Notes: generated by a model not told the origin, from the letters alone. 64,000 nt of DNA from Mesonia oceanica (GCF_902499555.1 NZ_CABVMM010000014.1:1-64000), one strand, 5' to 3'; shown: positions 1 to 8,931, counted from the first letter of the stretch. Numbers and translations: made by a program.

Positions 1-360
1 ACTGGGGATATCTTTTAAATGCCCTTTTTGTTGAATGTGATTTTCTACTTCTTTAAGGCTAGGGAGTTGGTAAGTGTTTTCAAACACAAAATCTGACCAG
101 CCATTTGCTTCAACCTTTATTTCCCTTGCCCCTATAGAGCCTTCTACGGCTAATTTGTGACTGCCCATGGTTGTGGTGCCAATCCCAAAATTACCTTGAT
201 CAAAAATTATTTTTTCATTTGTATTTGTGCCTGCTTGAGTAAAACTTAATACAAAGGGATCGTCATGTTCTATAAAATTTAGCGTTCCCCTTCCACTTTC
301 ATAAGACGTGTATATTCTTCCTCCATCATTTGACGAGCCTACGCTAAAAGCGTTTTCTAA
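1..360. repeat. Copy A of a ~360-bp near-identical repeat shared by the two GIGT genes
   Basis: Bases 2-360 align without gaps to 1457-1815 at a constant offset of 1455, with only scattered substitutions (for example around 72, 111, 176 and 233). Similarity falls off sharply at about 347-375. It covers the conserved C-terminal part of the two paralogues. Confidence 0.85.
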
Positions 361-1188
361 ATTACTTTTCCCAATATCTAATTTTGCAGTTGGAGAGTTT
401 GTGCCTATCCCCACATTTCCATTCGTATTAAAAGTGATTAGCGAGGGATTCTCATGATTATTGCTTGTCCCATAATTTATTCGTAAGGAAGAATTATCAT
501 TAGAAGTCCTTCTAACAATTGACCAAATATCATTATTCGCATCGCCATTACCTTCTACAAGATTAATAGCTGAGCCCCAATTACCGGCTGAACTTGATAT
601 AAGATCAAGTTGTGCATCATTAGCTTCAATTATTTGCGTAGCATAGGTTGTTTTTATACCTACATTTGATTCTTCTAGATGTAATTTGGTGTCAGGAGCT
701 GTAGTTCCAATTCCCACATTTCCATCTTTATAAAATAAACTATTTCTTTCTCGTTGCCATTGATAGGAAGAACCAAAAATGTGAGGTTCTACGTCAGCTT
801 CTTGTGTGTTTAATTCTTCTACAAATGCTTTTACAGTATATAGGTTTGCATGATTAGTTTTTATTTTTACAATATTATTATCAATAAATAGAATGGGACT
901 ATTTGAGATGTTTGCACGAATGTTAACCGCACGGTGTCTCCAAATAGAAGAATTGTTATCATACCAAACTAAATATTCAGCTCCTGTATCTGTTCCAGTA
1001 TTCCGGGTTACTAGATGTACTCTGTATATATTATTGATGTTTAGAGATTGTCCGCTATCATCTGTTAGCTCTACAGGTGTATTCACATTAACACTTAAAC
1101 TTTTAGAGAAAAATCTTTGTTCTGCTGTTTGCGAATATGCTGTTTGAGTGATAAGGTAAACGATGAATAATAAATAAAGGTTTTTCAT
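1..1188 (-). CDS. Secreted GIGT-repeat (tail-fibre-like) protein, 3' end cut by window edge
   Basis: The frame is open from ATG (1186-1188) to the window edge, 396 codons, with no stop, so the C-terminus lies outside. Residues 1-20 (MKNLYLLFIVYLITQTAYSQ) look like a signal peptide. The body carries three spaced GN(V/F)GIGT motifs (GNVGIGTTAPDTKL, GNVGIGTNSPTAKL, GNFGIGTTTMGSHKL), each followed by a short beta-strand-like stretch. This arrangement is common in large Bacteroidota surface proteins annotated as tail-fibre-domain proteins. The last visible residues (HLKDIPS) match the segment that precedes the C-terminal coiled coil in the paralogue immediately upstream on this strand. The role is unknown; extracellular surface exposure is an inference. 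It is probably co-oriented with that paralogue, with a 42-bp gap. Confidence 0.8.
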   Translation of the reverse strand, partial: MKNLYLLFIVYLITQTAYSQTAEQRFFSKSLSVNVNTPVELTDDSGQSLNINNIYRVHLVTRNTGTDTGAEYLVWYDNNSSIWRHRAVNIRANISNSPILFIDNNIVKIKTNHANLYTVKAFVEELNTQEADVEPHIFGSSYQWQRERNSLFYKDGNVGIGTTAPDTKLHLEESNVGIKTTYATQIIEANDAQLDLISSSAGNWGSAINLVEGNGDANNDIWSIVRRTSNDNSSLRINYGTSNNHENPSLITFNTNGNVGIGTNSPTAKLDIGKSNLENAFSVGSSNDGGRIYTSYESGRGTLNFIEHDDPFVLSFTQAGTNTNEKIIFDQGNFGIGTTTMGSHKLAVEGSIGAREIKVEANGWSDFVFENTYQLPSLKEVENHIQQKGHLKDIPS

Positions 1189-1230
1189 TTTTTAAGGAAT
1201 TAAATAATTTAAAAAAGATCAGGTTTTAGA

Positions 1231-2400
1231 TTAGTTTTTGTTTTCTAATTTTTGTATTCTTTTTTGTAGCTCTAGAAGTTTTGCAGTTAGAAATTCATTT
1301 TCTTTTTCAAGTTTTTCAATAGTTGAGTTTTTATTTTCTAAAGACAAAATCTTTTTTTCTTGGGCAATTGTATAAAGGGTAAGCTCTTCAATTTTCTGTA
1401 ATAATTTGGCATCCATTTCCCCTAGAAAAATCCCATTTTCTTCTACTTCTTTAGCGCTGGGGATATCTTTTAAATGCCCTTTTTGTTGAATGTGATTTTC
1501 TACTTCTTTAAGGCTAGGAAGTTGGTAAGTGTTTTCAAACACAAAATCTGACCAGCCATTGGCTTCAACCTTTATTTCCCTTGCCCCTATAGAGCCTTCT
1601 ACGGCTAATTTGTGACTGCCCATTGTTGTGGTACCAATCCCAAAATTACCTTGATCAAAAATTATTTTTTCATTTGTATTTGTGCTTGCTTGAGTAAAAC
1701 TTAACACAAAGGGATCGTCATGTTCTGTGAAATTTAGCGTTCCACTATTATTTTCATAAGACGTGTATATTCTTCCACCTTCATTTGACGAACCTACGCT
1801 AAATGCATTTCCTAAACCGGATTTAATCTCCAACTTTGCAGTTGGAGATTGCGTTCCTATTCCTATATTACCTCCATTGAAATAACTAGAGCCTTGTGGG
1901 GAAATTCTAACTTTCTTAGAATTATTTTCATTTTTCATATATAAATTCAAGTAATTTTTACCGTCACCGGGATATTCAGTAAAAAGATTGTATTTACCTG
2001 AATCATCAGTTAAAACAAATTGTTTTGCGTAAGATGAAGGAGTTTTAGCAATTACTAGAGGTGCATAGGGGGTAGTAGTACCAATCCCTATATTTCCATT
2101 GGGTCTAAATACCATAAAGGTATCATTATATTTTCTACCAATATAACCATAATCAAAGCTAGAACCATTTTGGTCAGTAGTGCCCTTTGCTGAAAAACTT
2201 ATAAATTTTTCTGTAAGATCTTCATTAGATATAGAAAATCCTCTTGCCCAACCAGCAAGTCCGGTACTATTGAAATTTGTTTTAATACTAACTCCATAAG
2301 CAGGTGAATTTAGACCGATTAATATATTTTCATTTTGAGCTTTTGCTTCGATACTTGCTATGATACAAATGATTATTAAAATTTTGGCTTTGTAATTCAT
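1231..2400 (-). CDS. Secreted GIGT-repeat protein with C-terminal coiled coil
   Basis: 389 residues. The N-terminus (MNYKAKILIIICIIASIEAKAQ) is a signal peptide. Three GN(I/F)GIGT motifs follow (GNIGIGTTTPYAPL, GNIGIGTQSPTAKL, GNFGIGTTTMGSHKL), then a GWSDFVFENTYQLPSLKEVE segment, the HLKDIPSAKEVEENG motif and, over the last 60 or so residues, a Leu/Lys/Glu-rich heptad pattern (LLQKIEELTLYTIAQEKKIL and onwards) that predicts a trimeric or dimeric coiled coil. The layout resembles phage tail-fibre C-termini that use an intramolecular chaperone, but I see no peptidase S74 catalytic pair. Such genes are widespread in flavobacteria without phage context. No T9SS C-terminal domain is visible. The function is unknown. 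Confidence 0.85.
   Translation of the reverse strand: MNYKAKILIIICIIASIEAKAQNENILIGLNSPAYGVSIKTNFNSTGLAGWARGFSISNEDLTEKFISFSAKGTTDQNGSSFDYGYIGRKYNDTFMVFRPNGNIGIGTTTPYAPLVIAKTPSSYAKQFVLTDDSGKYNLFTEYPGDGKNYLNLYMKNENNSKKVRISPQGSSYFNGGNIGIGTQSPTAKLEIKSGLGNAFSVGSSNEGGRIYTSYENNSGTLNFTEHDDPFVLSFTQASTNTNEKIIFDQGNFGIGTTTMGSHKLAVEGSIGAREIKVEANGWSDFVFENTYQLPSLKEVENHIQQKGHLKDIPSAKEVEENGIFLGEMDAKLLQKIEELTLYTIAQEKKILSLENKNSTIEKLEKENEFLTAKLLELQKRIQKLENKN
1456..1815. repeat. Copy B of the ~360-bp repeat
   Basis: Partner of the repeat at 1-360. The two copies are far more alike at the DNA level than the N-terminal halves of the same genes, which share only the GIGT motifs. Confidence 0.85.
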
Positions 2401-2557
2401 GATTAAGTTTTTGAAGAAAAGTTGGTTAGTTATTTTGTTTCGTAAATATAACGGTTTTTTGAATACAATTTATTAAAAATTTTAACTATTGAATTGGGGA
2501 TAGGTAACTTCTTGTGTAGTAGATTTTTATTTTAACCCAATATAGATTGAGTTATTT

Positions 2558-2929
2558 TTACTTCTTACTTCGCAATTTTTCTAATCCCAAAATGGTGAAA
2601 AAAGCAAAGGTATATGCTGCCATATCTTTCCAATCAAAGGAAGATCCCAATACGATATGTGAAGCTTGGGATTTTTTGATTTTTAATAGTTGTAGAATGT
2701 CTATATATTGAGCTATTTCGATGAGGTAGGCCAATACCAATACCCCTATGGCCACGTATAATTTCTTCCACTTAAAAAAGCTAAGGACAAAACAATAAAT
2801 TAGAAAAACTACCAAATAATCACCAAATACGTTTCTTATAAATCCACCGTGAAAGAAGCGTTCAATAATAACTTCTATCGTAAATAAGAATAGGCTAAGT
2901 AGCGCATATGTATAATTAAACCTGAGCAT
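2558..2929 (-). CDS. DUF2809 family small membrane protein
   Basis: 123 residues, strongly hydrophobic, with about four membrane segments (near residues 8-25, 35-52, 57-77 and 104-118). The loop HIVLGSSFDWKDMAAYTFAF, with its GSSFDWxDxxxY pattern, is the hallmark I associate with DUF2809 (YjgA-like) proteins. The length is usual for that family. The function is unknown. The gene stands alone on the minus strand between a surface-protein pair and a GNAT gene, with over 60 bp on each side, so no operon partner is suggested. Confidence 0.75.
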   Translation of the reverse strand: MLRFNYTYALLSLFLFTIEVIIERFFHGGFIRNVFGDYLVVFLIYCFVLSFFKWKKLYVAIGVLVLAYLIEIAQYIDILQLLKIKKSQASHIVLGSSFDWKDMAAYTFAFFTILGLEKLRSKK

Positions 2930-2991
2930 ACGAACGGATAAGATTAGGGAAAATACTCATTTTTAAGGGAGGTGGTTTTTTAGTAAAAAAT

Positions 2992-3570
2992 TTATTTAGT
3001 TGATTTTATAGGAAGCACTAAGCCTTCTTTAATTGTACTATTTATTTCATAGCATAGACACTTTTCAAGATCAGGGTATGCCTGGAGTAGCGGGTGTTTA
3101 AATACGCCAATTTTTTTCATTCCTATCTTCTTCATCACCTTTTCAGAATTGACATTTGTTTCCGGACAGATAGCGATTATTTTCTCCAGGTTGAGGTCAT
3201 CAAAAGCAAACTCCAGACACCTTTTGGCACCTTCAGGTGCATAGCCTTTTCCCCAAACACTTTTTTTTAATCGCCAACCAATATCTACCGCAGGAGTGAA
3301 GTTACTTTTAAAATCTTTATAGTCCAAACCGATAAAGCCTATGAATTCTCCGGTTTCTAAAATTTCTGTAGCGAAATAACAATATCCATTTTTAGCATAA
3401 CGGGCTTTGAGTCGGTTTATAAGTTCAGCGGTCTCTTTTAAGCTTAAGACTTGTGGAAAGTGTTCCATCACTTCCGGATTGGAATTAATAGCCGCAAACG
3501 CTTCTAAATCTTGGTCTGTCCAATTCCGGAACCCGATTCTTTCCGAGGTGAAAATGTATTCTGTTTTCAA
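2992..3570 (-). CDS. GNAT family N-acetyltransferase (RimJ/RimL type)
   Basis: 192 residues. It starts with the TERIGFRNWTDQDLEAFAAI pattern typical of the Acetyltransf_3 (RimJ/RimL-like) branch. The GxGYAPEGAKRCLEFAF stretch is the acetyl-CoA pyrophosphate-binding loop (Q/RxxGxG/A equivalent, here KGYAPEGA). The NVNSEKVMKKIGMKKIG segment is the conserved N-S-x-x-V/L-xxKxGF motif near the C-terminus. It should transfer an acetyl group from acetyl-CoA to an amine. The substrate cannot be read from the sequence, and relatives act on ribosomal-protein N-termini or on small amines. It is a single gene, not in an operon. Confidence 0.88.
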   Translation of the reverse strand: MKTEYIFTSERIGFRNWTDQDLEAFAAINSNPEVMEHFPQVLSLKETAELINRLKARYAKNGYCYFATEILETGEFIGFIGLDYKDFKSNFTPAVDIGWRLKKSVWGKGYAPEGAKRCLEFAFDDLNLEKIIAICPETNVNSEKVMKKIGMKKIGVFKHPLLQAYPDLEKCLCYEINSTIKEGLVLPIKSTK

Positions 3571-3759
3571 GTTATGCTCTTCAAAGGTTTGTGTGATAAA
3601 AGTAAACTTTCATCATTATTAAAATTAGGAGCGTAAATATATGAATTAATCATACTTTATAATTGGCGGTATTCTATTACTCCCTAAACAATTATTTTAC
3701 AAGTGGAACCCCTATATTTACAAATTAAACCTGTTTCCATATTTAGAACAAGACATTTA

Positions 3760-4446
3760 ATGAAGAAACTACTTGTCCTACTAGTATTACTATTCTCTAT
3801 TGGAGTTTATGCCCAAAAAGGGAAAGACACCGAACCGAGAAATGAAAGTTTTATTACTACAGATGTTATTTCCCCTTTTTATTATCAAGGTACTTTAAAA
3901 GGCTTTAGTGATAACGGAACACCTCGTTGGAGACTTGGCTATATAAAAAATATAAATCCTAAAACAAAAATCGGAATAGATATTGGTTACGGAAATGCGA
4001 ATAGTTCTATTATCCAAACATTTGATAATTATTCGCTTTGGGAAATACGGCCGGAATATTACCATATACTCAATCCTAAAAGGAAAACATTAAGCTATTT
4101 TTCTTTAGCGCTCTTTTACCTAAATCAACACGAGGAATTTAAAAATCAATACTTTTTTTCTAAGGATAACGGGTATTCGACTTTTGATAAAGCCGATTAT
4201 AAAAGACAAAAATTTGGGTTAATCCCAAAATTTGGAATGTTTGTAAATATCTCTAATAGGATTGGATTGAATTGGTACACCGGAGTAGGCGTAAATTATA
4301 GAATAAATAGTTATAGTGATTTTGTGAATTTGAGACCAAAACAATATAACGAAGAACATTTTTCACCCTATTTTCGCAGGGAAGGAAACAGAATAGGAGT
4401 AGAATTTACTATTGGCCTAAAAATATATTATCGGATAAAAAACTAA
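3760..4446 (+). CDS. Hypothetical secreted / outer-membrane beta-barrel-like protein
   Basis: I place the start at 3760 because it gives a clean signal peptide (MKKLLVLLVLLFSIGVYAQ); an in-frame ATG at 3703 would add 19 residues without signal character. The mature part of about 210 residues alternates polar and aromatic residues (RWRLGYIKN, IGIDIGYGN, YFSLALFYLN, FGLIPKFGMFV, GLNWYTGVGVNYRI) and ends in a beta strand with Tyr/Ile near the terminus. This suggests an 8- to 10-stranded barrel in the outer membrane. I do not recognise a named family. It is monocistronic, with about 170 bp free downstream. Confidence 0.7.
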   Translation: MKKLLVLLVLLFSIGVYAQKGKDTEPRNESFITTDVISPFYYQGTLKGFSDNGTPRWRLGYIKNINPKTKIGIDIGYGNANSSIIQTFDNYSLWEIRPEYYHILNPKRKTLSYFSLALFYLNQHEEFKNQYFFSKDNGYSTFDKADYKRQKFGLIPKFGMFVNISNRIGLNWYTGVGVNYRINSYSDFVNLRPKQYNEEHFSPYFRREGNRIGVEFTIGLKIYYRIKN

Positions 4447-4619
4447 TACTAACAATCCTAATCGTTTACAAGCTTATTTGTCTTAAGAATTTCGATTTAA
4501 ACAAACCGCATTAAAGTAGTTTCTGGTTTCCGAAATAGGACTTTGGATCTATTAATTGTCCTGAAAACAATTAGTAATGATATATGATTTTTGAAAAGTT
4601 CTTGTTTTTAAAAGTACTT

Positions 4620-5132
4620 TTAATCATCATATTTAAAGTGTTCCATAAAATTTAATAACTCATCTTCCTTTATCGTTTTATGATTAATTTTTTGACCAAC
4701 CCAAATACCTTTTTTCTTTTTATCTATTTCAAAAGTTCCTCTTTTTGAAAATCTTTCTATGATTACTTTTTTATCGAGAGGAATAAACTTTTCCATCAAT
4801 AGTTGTTTATTGAAGGTAGAGTAATTTCTTACTCTCATAATTCTATTTTCATCAAAATTTTTCCGAATACTGAAAGTTGAATAATCTATAAAAAACCCGT
4901 TTTTAAGCAATTGCTTGTTAGATTTTATTAATTGATTTAATCCTATCAGCGATCTGATTTCTTCTTCAATTATAATAATAATTGTTGCCAATGATAAAAT
5001 TAAAATAACATAAAAAATAGAGTGGATTGGACGATAAAAAAAGATGAAAAGACTCATGAATATTAAAACTATCAAGGTGATAACTTTCCACATAGCAATA
5101 CTTTTAAAGTATTTTTGATAGTTTGTTTTCAA
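4620..5132 (-). CDS. Hypothetical inner-membrane protein with two N-terminal membrane helices
   Basis: 170 residues. A short basic N-terminus is followed by two adjacent hydrophobic helices (about residues 15-33 and 38-55), then a cytoplasmic domain of about 115 residues with a mixed alpha/beta pattern (FFIDYSTFSIRKNF, FIPLDKKVIIERFSKRGTF). A two-helix anchor plus a small beta-rich domain recalls bacterial PH-like (bPH) proteins, but I see no decisive motif. The composition is AT-rich and Lys/Ile-rich. Function unknown. It lies 75 bp downstream of the beta-lactamase-fold lipoprotein gene on the same strand. Confidence 0.65.
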   Translation of the reverse strand: MKTNYQKYFKSIAMWKVITLIVLIFMSLFIFFYRPIHSIFYVILILSLATIIIIIEEEIRSLIGLNQLIKSNKQLLKNGFFIDYSTFSIRKNFDENRIMRVRNYSTFNKQLLMEKFIPLDKKVIIERFSKRGTFEIDKKKKGIWVGQKINHKTIKEDELLNFMEHFKYDD

Positions 5133-5207
5133 GAGAGTTTAAATAGTAGTTTGCTTAGGTTGATAAAAATTTCTGAGGGTTTGGAAGTTTGTATTTCCCA
5201 ACCCTCA

Positions 5208-6002
5208 TCAATACCAATCCAAAATTTCAACCTCAATAGCGGGATTGTTGGTGGTGACGATGTTTTTAAAATGATCTACGTCACTCATTCCGTCTTTTCC
5301 GCGGTAGTGGTAAGGGTAAACCTTTTTAGGTTTAAAGTCTAAGACCGCATCTGCAGCAGCATCGACCGGCATTGTGTAGGGCAGGTTCATACAAACAAAA
5401 GCCAAATCAATATCTTTTAAATTTCGCATTTCTGGGATGTCTTCCGTATCCCCGGAGATATATACTTTTTTATCGTTGGCACTCAACAAATACCCATTGC
5501 CACGACCTTTTACGTGAAAATCTTTGGCTTCTTCCCGTAAGTTGTACATCGGGATGGCTTTTACGTTTACACCCCACCAAGTTTTTTCCTCATCATTGTT
5601 CATCACCTGAAGTCGGCTTTGTAAATGCTCCGGCAACTGTTCTTTCACGGCTTGCGGACATACAATTTGAAGGGTCGAATCTTGTTCGGTTAAAGCGTTT
5701 AAAGTTTCCGCACTCATATGGTCACCATGAATATCGGTTACAAAAATTAAATCGGGTTGAGGTAATTCACTGTATTTTTCAGCACCACCAACCGGGTCAA
5801 CATAAAAAACCTTATCGTTCAACTGCATTGCAAATGAGGCGTGCTCTACCGGCATCACGATAATAGAGTCTTGCATCGTTTTGGTTTCTTCTTTACCTGC
5901 TACCGCAGCACTTATTTCTTGTGGGGCTTTGTCTTCCTTCTTTTCTTGTTTGCAAGCCAGTAAGGAAAGGCTTAAGCAACTGAATAACATTAATTTTTTC
6001 AT
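5208..6002 (-). CDS. Metallo-beta-lactamase-fold lipoprotein (UlaG-like hydrolase)
   Basis: 264 residues. The N-terminus ends in a lipobox (SLSLLAC, Cys17), followed by a charged linker, so the protein is membrane-anchored in the periplasm or outer membrane. The MBL-fold core shows an early HASFAMQL strand, YVDPVGG, then VTDIHGDHMSAE. The usual HxHxDH is DxHxDH here, with the first His replaced by Asp. YISGDTED and YPYHYRGKDG supply the further metal-site Asp and His. It is related to the UlaG/L-ascorbate-6-P lactonase-like branch; the substrate is unknown. It is the last gene of a minus-strand run hutI-hutG-GNAT-MBL, starting 11 bp after the GNAT stop. Confidence 0.85.
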   Translation of the reverse strand: MKKLMLFSCLSLSLLACKQEKKEDKAPQEISAAVAGKEETKTMQDSIIVMPVEHASFAMQLNDKVFYVDPVGGAEKYSELPQPDLIFVTDIHGDHMSAETLNALTEQDSTLQIVCPQAVKEQLPEHLQSRLQVMNNDEEKTWWGVNVKAIPMYNLREEAKDFHVKGRGNGYLLSANDKKVYISGDTEDIPEMRNLKDIDLAFVCMNLPYTMPVDAAADAVLDFKPKKVYPYHYRGKDGMSDVDHFKNIVTTNNPAIEVEILDWY

Positions 6003-6013
6003 GGGGTTTTTGT

Positions 6014-6475
6014 TTAAGCTTGGTAAATCATTTTAATGTCGGCACGTTCGTAAGGCGGGTTTTCTTCCAACAGAACTTCGTTAAACCCGAACTTTCTATA
6101 AAGATAAATCGCATTTTCCAAAAACCGATTCGAATACAGCACGTATTCATATTCTGCATGTTCACGAGCGTATTGCTGAAAATAAGTCAGCATAAACTGT
6201 CCGATTTTTTTTCCGCGCCACGCTTCATCTACTGCCATTTTTGTCAGCTCTAAAGTATCAGGGGTTAACTTCAGTAAAGCAAAAGTGCCTACAATGTTGC
6301 CCTCAAGTTCCACAAAGAAAATTTTTCCGCCTTTATCAATAATTTCTTCTTCGCAATGGTAGAGCACTTGTTTGTCGTGTGGCTCCACACGAAAATACTT
6401 TTCTAGCCAAGCCAAATTTAATTCAGCAAACTTAGGAGCTAAAACCGGTGTAAACTTCTTTATTTGTAAGTTCAT
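6014..6475 (-). CDS. GNAT family N-acetyltransferase, coupled to hutG
   Basis: 153 residues. The GNAT core is clear: IVGTFALLKL (beta4), LTKMAVDEAWRGKKIGQFML with the (Q/R)xxGxG-like RGKKIGQ acetyl-CoA loop, then YLYRKFGFNEV, the classical C-terminal motif. Its ATG directly abuts the hutG stop codon with no base between, so the two are probably translationally coupled and co-transcribed with hutI. In the same operon, histidine degradation yields glutamate and formamide, so an amino-acid-related substrate is possible, but this is inference from context. The length is usual for a single-domain GNAT. Confidence 0.88.
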   Translation of the reverse strand: MNLQIKKFTPVLAPKFAELNLAWLEKYFRVEPHDKQVLYHCEEEIIDKGGKIFFVELEGNIVGTFALLKLTPDTLELTKMAVDEAWRGKKIGQFMLTYFQQYAREHAEYEYVLYSNRFLENAIYLYRKFGFNEVLLEENPPYERADIKMIYQA

Positions 6476-7453
6476 TTATCTATCTTCCCGTATAAAATCT
6501 GAAACAAAATAGCTCAAGGCTTTTCCAATCATCGGGTTGTTTTCTGGGGAAGCTTCACACAAATGCATGTATAACACTTCTTGTTTTTTAGAAAGCTTAA
6601 TAAAACTTCTAATTTCGTTTACATTAAATCCGCTAGGCGTCATCGCACTGCTGTCAAAATTTTTCATGCAGTCACAATCTATTTCCAATCCAAATTTATT
6701 TCTAACAAAATCGGTGGCTTTTTTAAACTTGATGAGTTTTTCAATAGTGGTGAGGTGCAAGTAATCTTCCAGCGATGAATATTGAATATGTTTATCGGCA
6801 TCTATATAATCAAAAATATACTGCGGTGTATAGTTTTGATGAATGCCCACCATGGCGTAACGGTCTAAGTATTCTTCTTCTTTGGCATAGCGAAAACCAT
6901 TTCCGCTGTGGCGATAATCGGTTTCCCGTAAATCGGTATGTGCATCTACATTTAAAACGTGAATTGGACGATCTAAGGCTTGCGAAGCTCCTTTAATGTT
7001 TCCGTACGCGTTGTTATGTCCACCACCAATAATCACCGGGATTTTATCTTGACTAATAATGGTTTTTACCATCATGGCAACTTGGGCGTCAATTTGCTGA
7101 ACAATTTCTCCCAGTTCTATTTTGGTATAAGTTCCCAGCGAAGCTTTCATAAAAGAAGAACAATTTACTTCTCCCAAGATCAAACAGTTTTCTGGTTGAT
7201 TGTATTTATTTACCTGAATATTTACAAAACTATTTAAAAAAGCATTCCAAGCCTTTGCTGTTCCCGGTTTGCCGTGGTTTCCACGAACGCCAATATCTTC
7301 AGGGACACCAAAAATTACGTATTTGGCTTCAGAAGCCTCTAGTTCATCAAAGGTAGAGACAAACTTTAAAGCTTCTCCAAATTTGGTTTCTCCCTTACGA
7401 TGATTGATAAAATTATTAATTCGGTCTTTGTTATAAAATTCAAAACCTTCCAT
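6476..7453 (-). CDS. hutG: Formimidoylglutamase (arginase family)
   Basis: 325 residues. It hydrolyses N-formimidoyl-L-glutamate to glutamate and formamide, the last step of one branch of histidine degradation. The arginase-family binuclear Mn site is visible as IIGGGHNNAYG, NVDAHTDLRE and EIDCDCM (the DxD element). The position 21 bp downstream of hutI supports the hutG call over arginase or agmatinase. It is cytoplasmic. The urocanase and histidase genes are not in this window. The next gene, a GNAT, begins at the base following this stop, suggesting a longer operon than a plain hut unit. Confidence 0.9.
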   Translation of the reverse strand: MEGFEFYNKDRINNFINHRKGETKFGEALKFVSTFDELEASEAKYVIFGVPEDIGVRGNHGKPGTAKAWNAFLNSFVNIQVNKYNQPENCLILGEVNCSSFMKASLGTYTKIELGEIVQQIDAQVAMMVKTIISQDKIPVIIGGGHNNAYGNIKGASQALDRPIHVLNVDAHTDLRETDYRHSGNGFRYAKEEEYLDRYAMVGIHQNYTPQYIFDYIDADKHIQYSSLEDYLHLTTIEKLIKFKKATDFVRNKFGLEIDCDCMKNFDSSAMTPSGFNVNEIRSFIKLSKKQEVLYMHLCEASPENNPMIGKALSYFVSDFIREDR

Positions 7454-7474
7454 AGAAAAAATTTCAGTTAATAC

Positions 7475-8713
7475 TTACTTCACTAGTCTGCCTGCTAAAA
7501 TTACTTGATCTATATGGTTATTCCCAAAAGAATAAGGTAAAAATCCGTAACTTGGGATAGGATCGGTAATTAAGAGGTTAGCGGTTTTGCCTTTAGTAAT
7601 GCTACCATGTGTTTTTTGAATTCCCATAGCGTAAGCAGCATTAATGGTAGCGGCATTGATGGCTTCTTCCGGAGTCATTCCCATTTTTATACAAGCTAAA
7701 GAAACCACCAAATTCATATTTCCATTGGGAGAACTCCCCGGGTTATAGTCGGTGGCTAAGGCCAAAGGTAATCCGGCATCAATCATTTTTCGGGCTGGGG
7801 AATAAGGGATATTTATAAATAAGGAACATGAGGGTAAAGCCACAGGCATCGTGTCACTTCCTTTTAAGGCTTCAATATCCTCTTCCTTCATAACTTCTAA
7901 ATGATCTACCGATAAGGCATGGTAATCTACTCCGGTTTTTATTCCGCCAATGGAGTTGAATTGATTCACGTGAATTTTTCCTCGAAGGCCGTATTTTTTT
8001 CCAGCTTCCAAGACTTGTTCCGTATCTTTTAAGTCGAAATAACCTTGTTCGCAAAAAATATCGATATAATCAGCGAGGTTTTCTTCCGCAATTGTGGGTA
8101 ACATTTCTTCGCAAATCAAATCGATATAGCCTTGTTTATTGTCTTTATATTCCTTGGGAAGGGCGTGAGCTCCCAAAAAAGTAGTTTTGATGGTAATGGG
8201 ATGTCTCTTTTGCAGTTTTCTCGCTACCCGAAGCATTTTAAGTTCTGCCTCGGTGGTTAATCCGTAGCCCGACTTGATTTCAATAGCACCGGTTCCCATT
8301 TTTATCACTTGTTCCAAACGTTGTAAAGACTGCTGAAATAATTCCTCTTCCTCCGTTTGTTGTAATTCTTTAGCGCTGTTAACAATTCCGCCACCTTTTG
8401 CGGCTATTTCTTCGTAAGTAAGTCCATTTATTTTATCAATAAATTCCTGTTCCCGATTTCCGGCATAGACTAAATGCGTATGCGAATCTACCCAAGAGGG
8501 TAATACCATTTTTCCGGTGGCATCTATTTCTACATCAGCTTCGATGTGTGGGATGCTTTCCATTCCTCCAAACCCTTCTATTTTATAGTCATTTATCAAT
8601 AACCAAGCATTGCTAAGCGTAGGTAGGGTAGCCATTTCTTCTCCCGAAAGTTTTTCAATCCCTTCTTCCCGGACTTGTACCAATTGCTTTATATTTCTAA
8701 TAAGTGTTTTCAT
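7475..8713 (-). CDS. hutI: Imidazolonepropionase
   Basis: 412 residues, full length for HutI. It opens imidazolone-5-propionate to N-formimidoyl-glutamate. It is an amidohydrolase-superfamily member: LPSWVDSHTHLVYAGNR carries the HxH metal pair and the family signature; LGAHALPKEYK, KIHVNQFNSIGG and ALATDYNPGSSP supply the later His, His and Asp ligands. It is the first gene of the minus-strand hut operon, with a 269-bp upstream gap shared with the divergent peroxiredoxin gene. Cytoplasmic. No HutC-like regulator lies next to it. Confidence 0.95.
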   Translation of the reverse strand: MKTLIRNIKQLVQVREEGIEKLSGEEMATLPTLSNAWLLINDYKIEGFGGMESIPHIEADVEIDATGKMVLPSWVDSHTHLVYAGNREQEFIDKINGLTYEEIAAKGGGIVNSAKELQQTEEEELFQQSLQRLEQVIKMGTGAIEIKSGYGLTTEAELKMLRVARKLQKRHPITIKTTFLGAHALPKEYKDNKQGYIDLICEEMLPTIAEENLADYIDIFCEQGYFDLKDTEQVLEAGKKYGLRGKIHVNQFNSIGGIKTGVDYHALSVDHLEVMKEEDIEALKGSDTMPVALPSCSLFINIPYSPARKMIDAGLPLALATDYNPGSSPNGNMNLVVSLACIKMGMTPEEAINAATINAAYAMGIQKTHGSITKGKTANLLITDPIPSYGFLPYSFGNNHIDQVILAGRLVK

Positions 8714-8931
8714 TTACTTTTTTTCTTTTTCAATAAGGTTAGTCTTTTTGCGGTAATAGCTATGATTACTACAATTTAAAAGTAAGCAATCCTGTATAAA
8801 AGGAAAACTAAAATAACCGATAAAAGGTTAAATAGTTGATTTTTATGGAAGAATCTTGTTTTGATAGGTAAAATTTATAGTGAGATAAAATATTATAAGT
8901 GAAATGATATGGTAGAACCTTTCTTTCCTAC

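Noticed and set aside
893..1147. Open frame of 84 codons on the plus strand
   Set aside because: It lies antisense inside the GIGT-repeat gene, which has a signal peptide and homology along its length; the plus frame has no protein-like character.
1..2400. Prophage tail-fibre genes
   Set aside because: No other phage gene lies in the neighbourhood, both proteins have signal peptides, and such GIGT proteins are common chromosomal genes in flavobacteria.
5372..5863. Open frame of 163 codons on the plus strand
   Set aside because: Antisense to the MBL-fold lipoprotein gene, whose motifs are clear. The plus frame is rich in His, Tyr and Arg as expected for a shadow.
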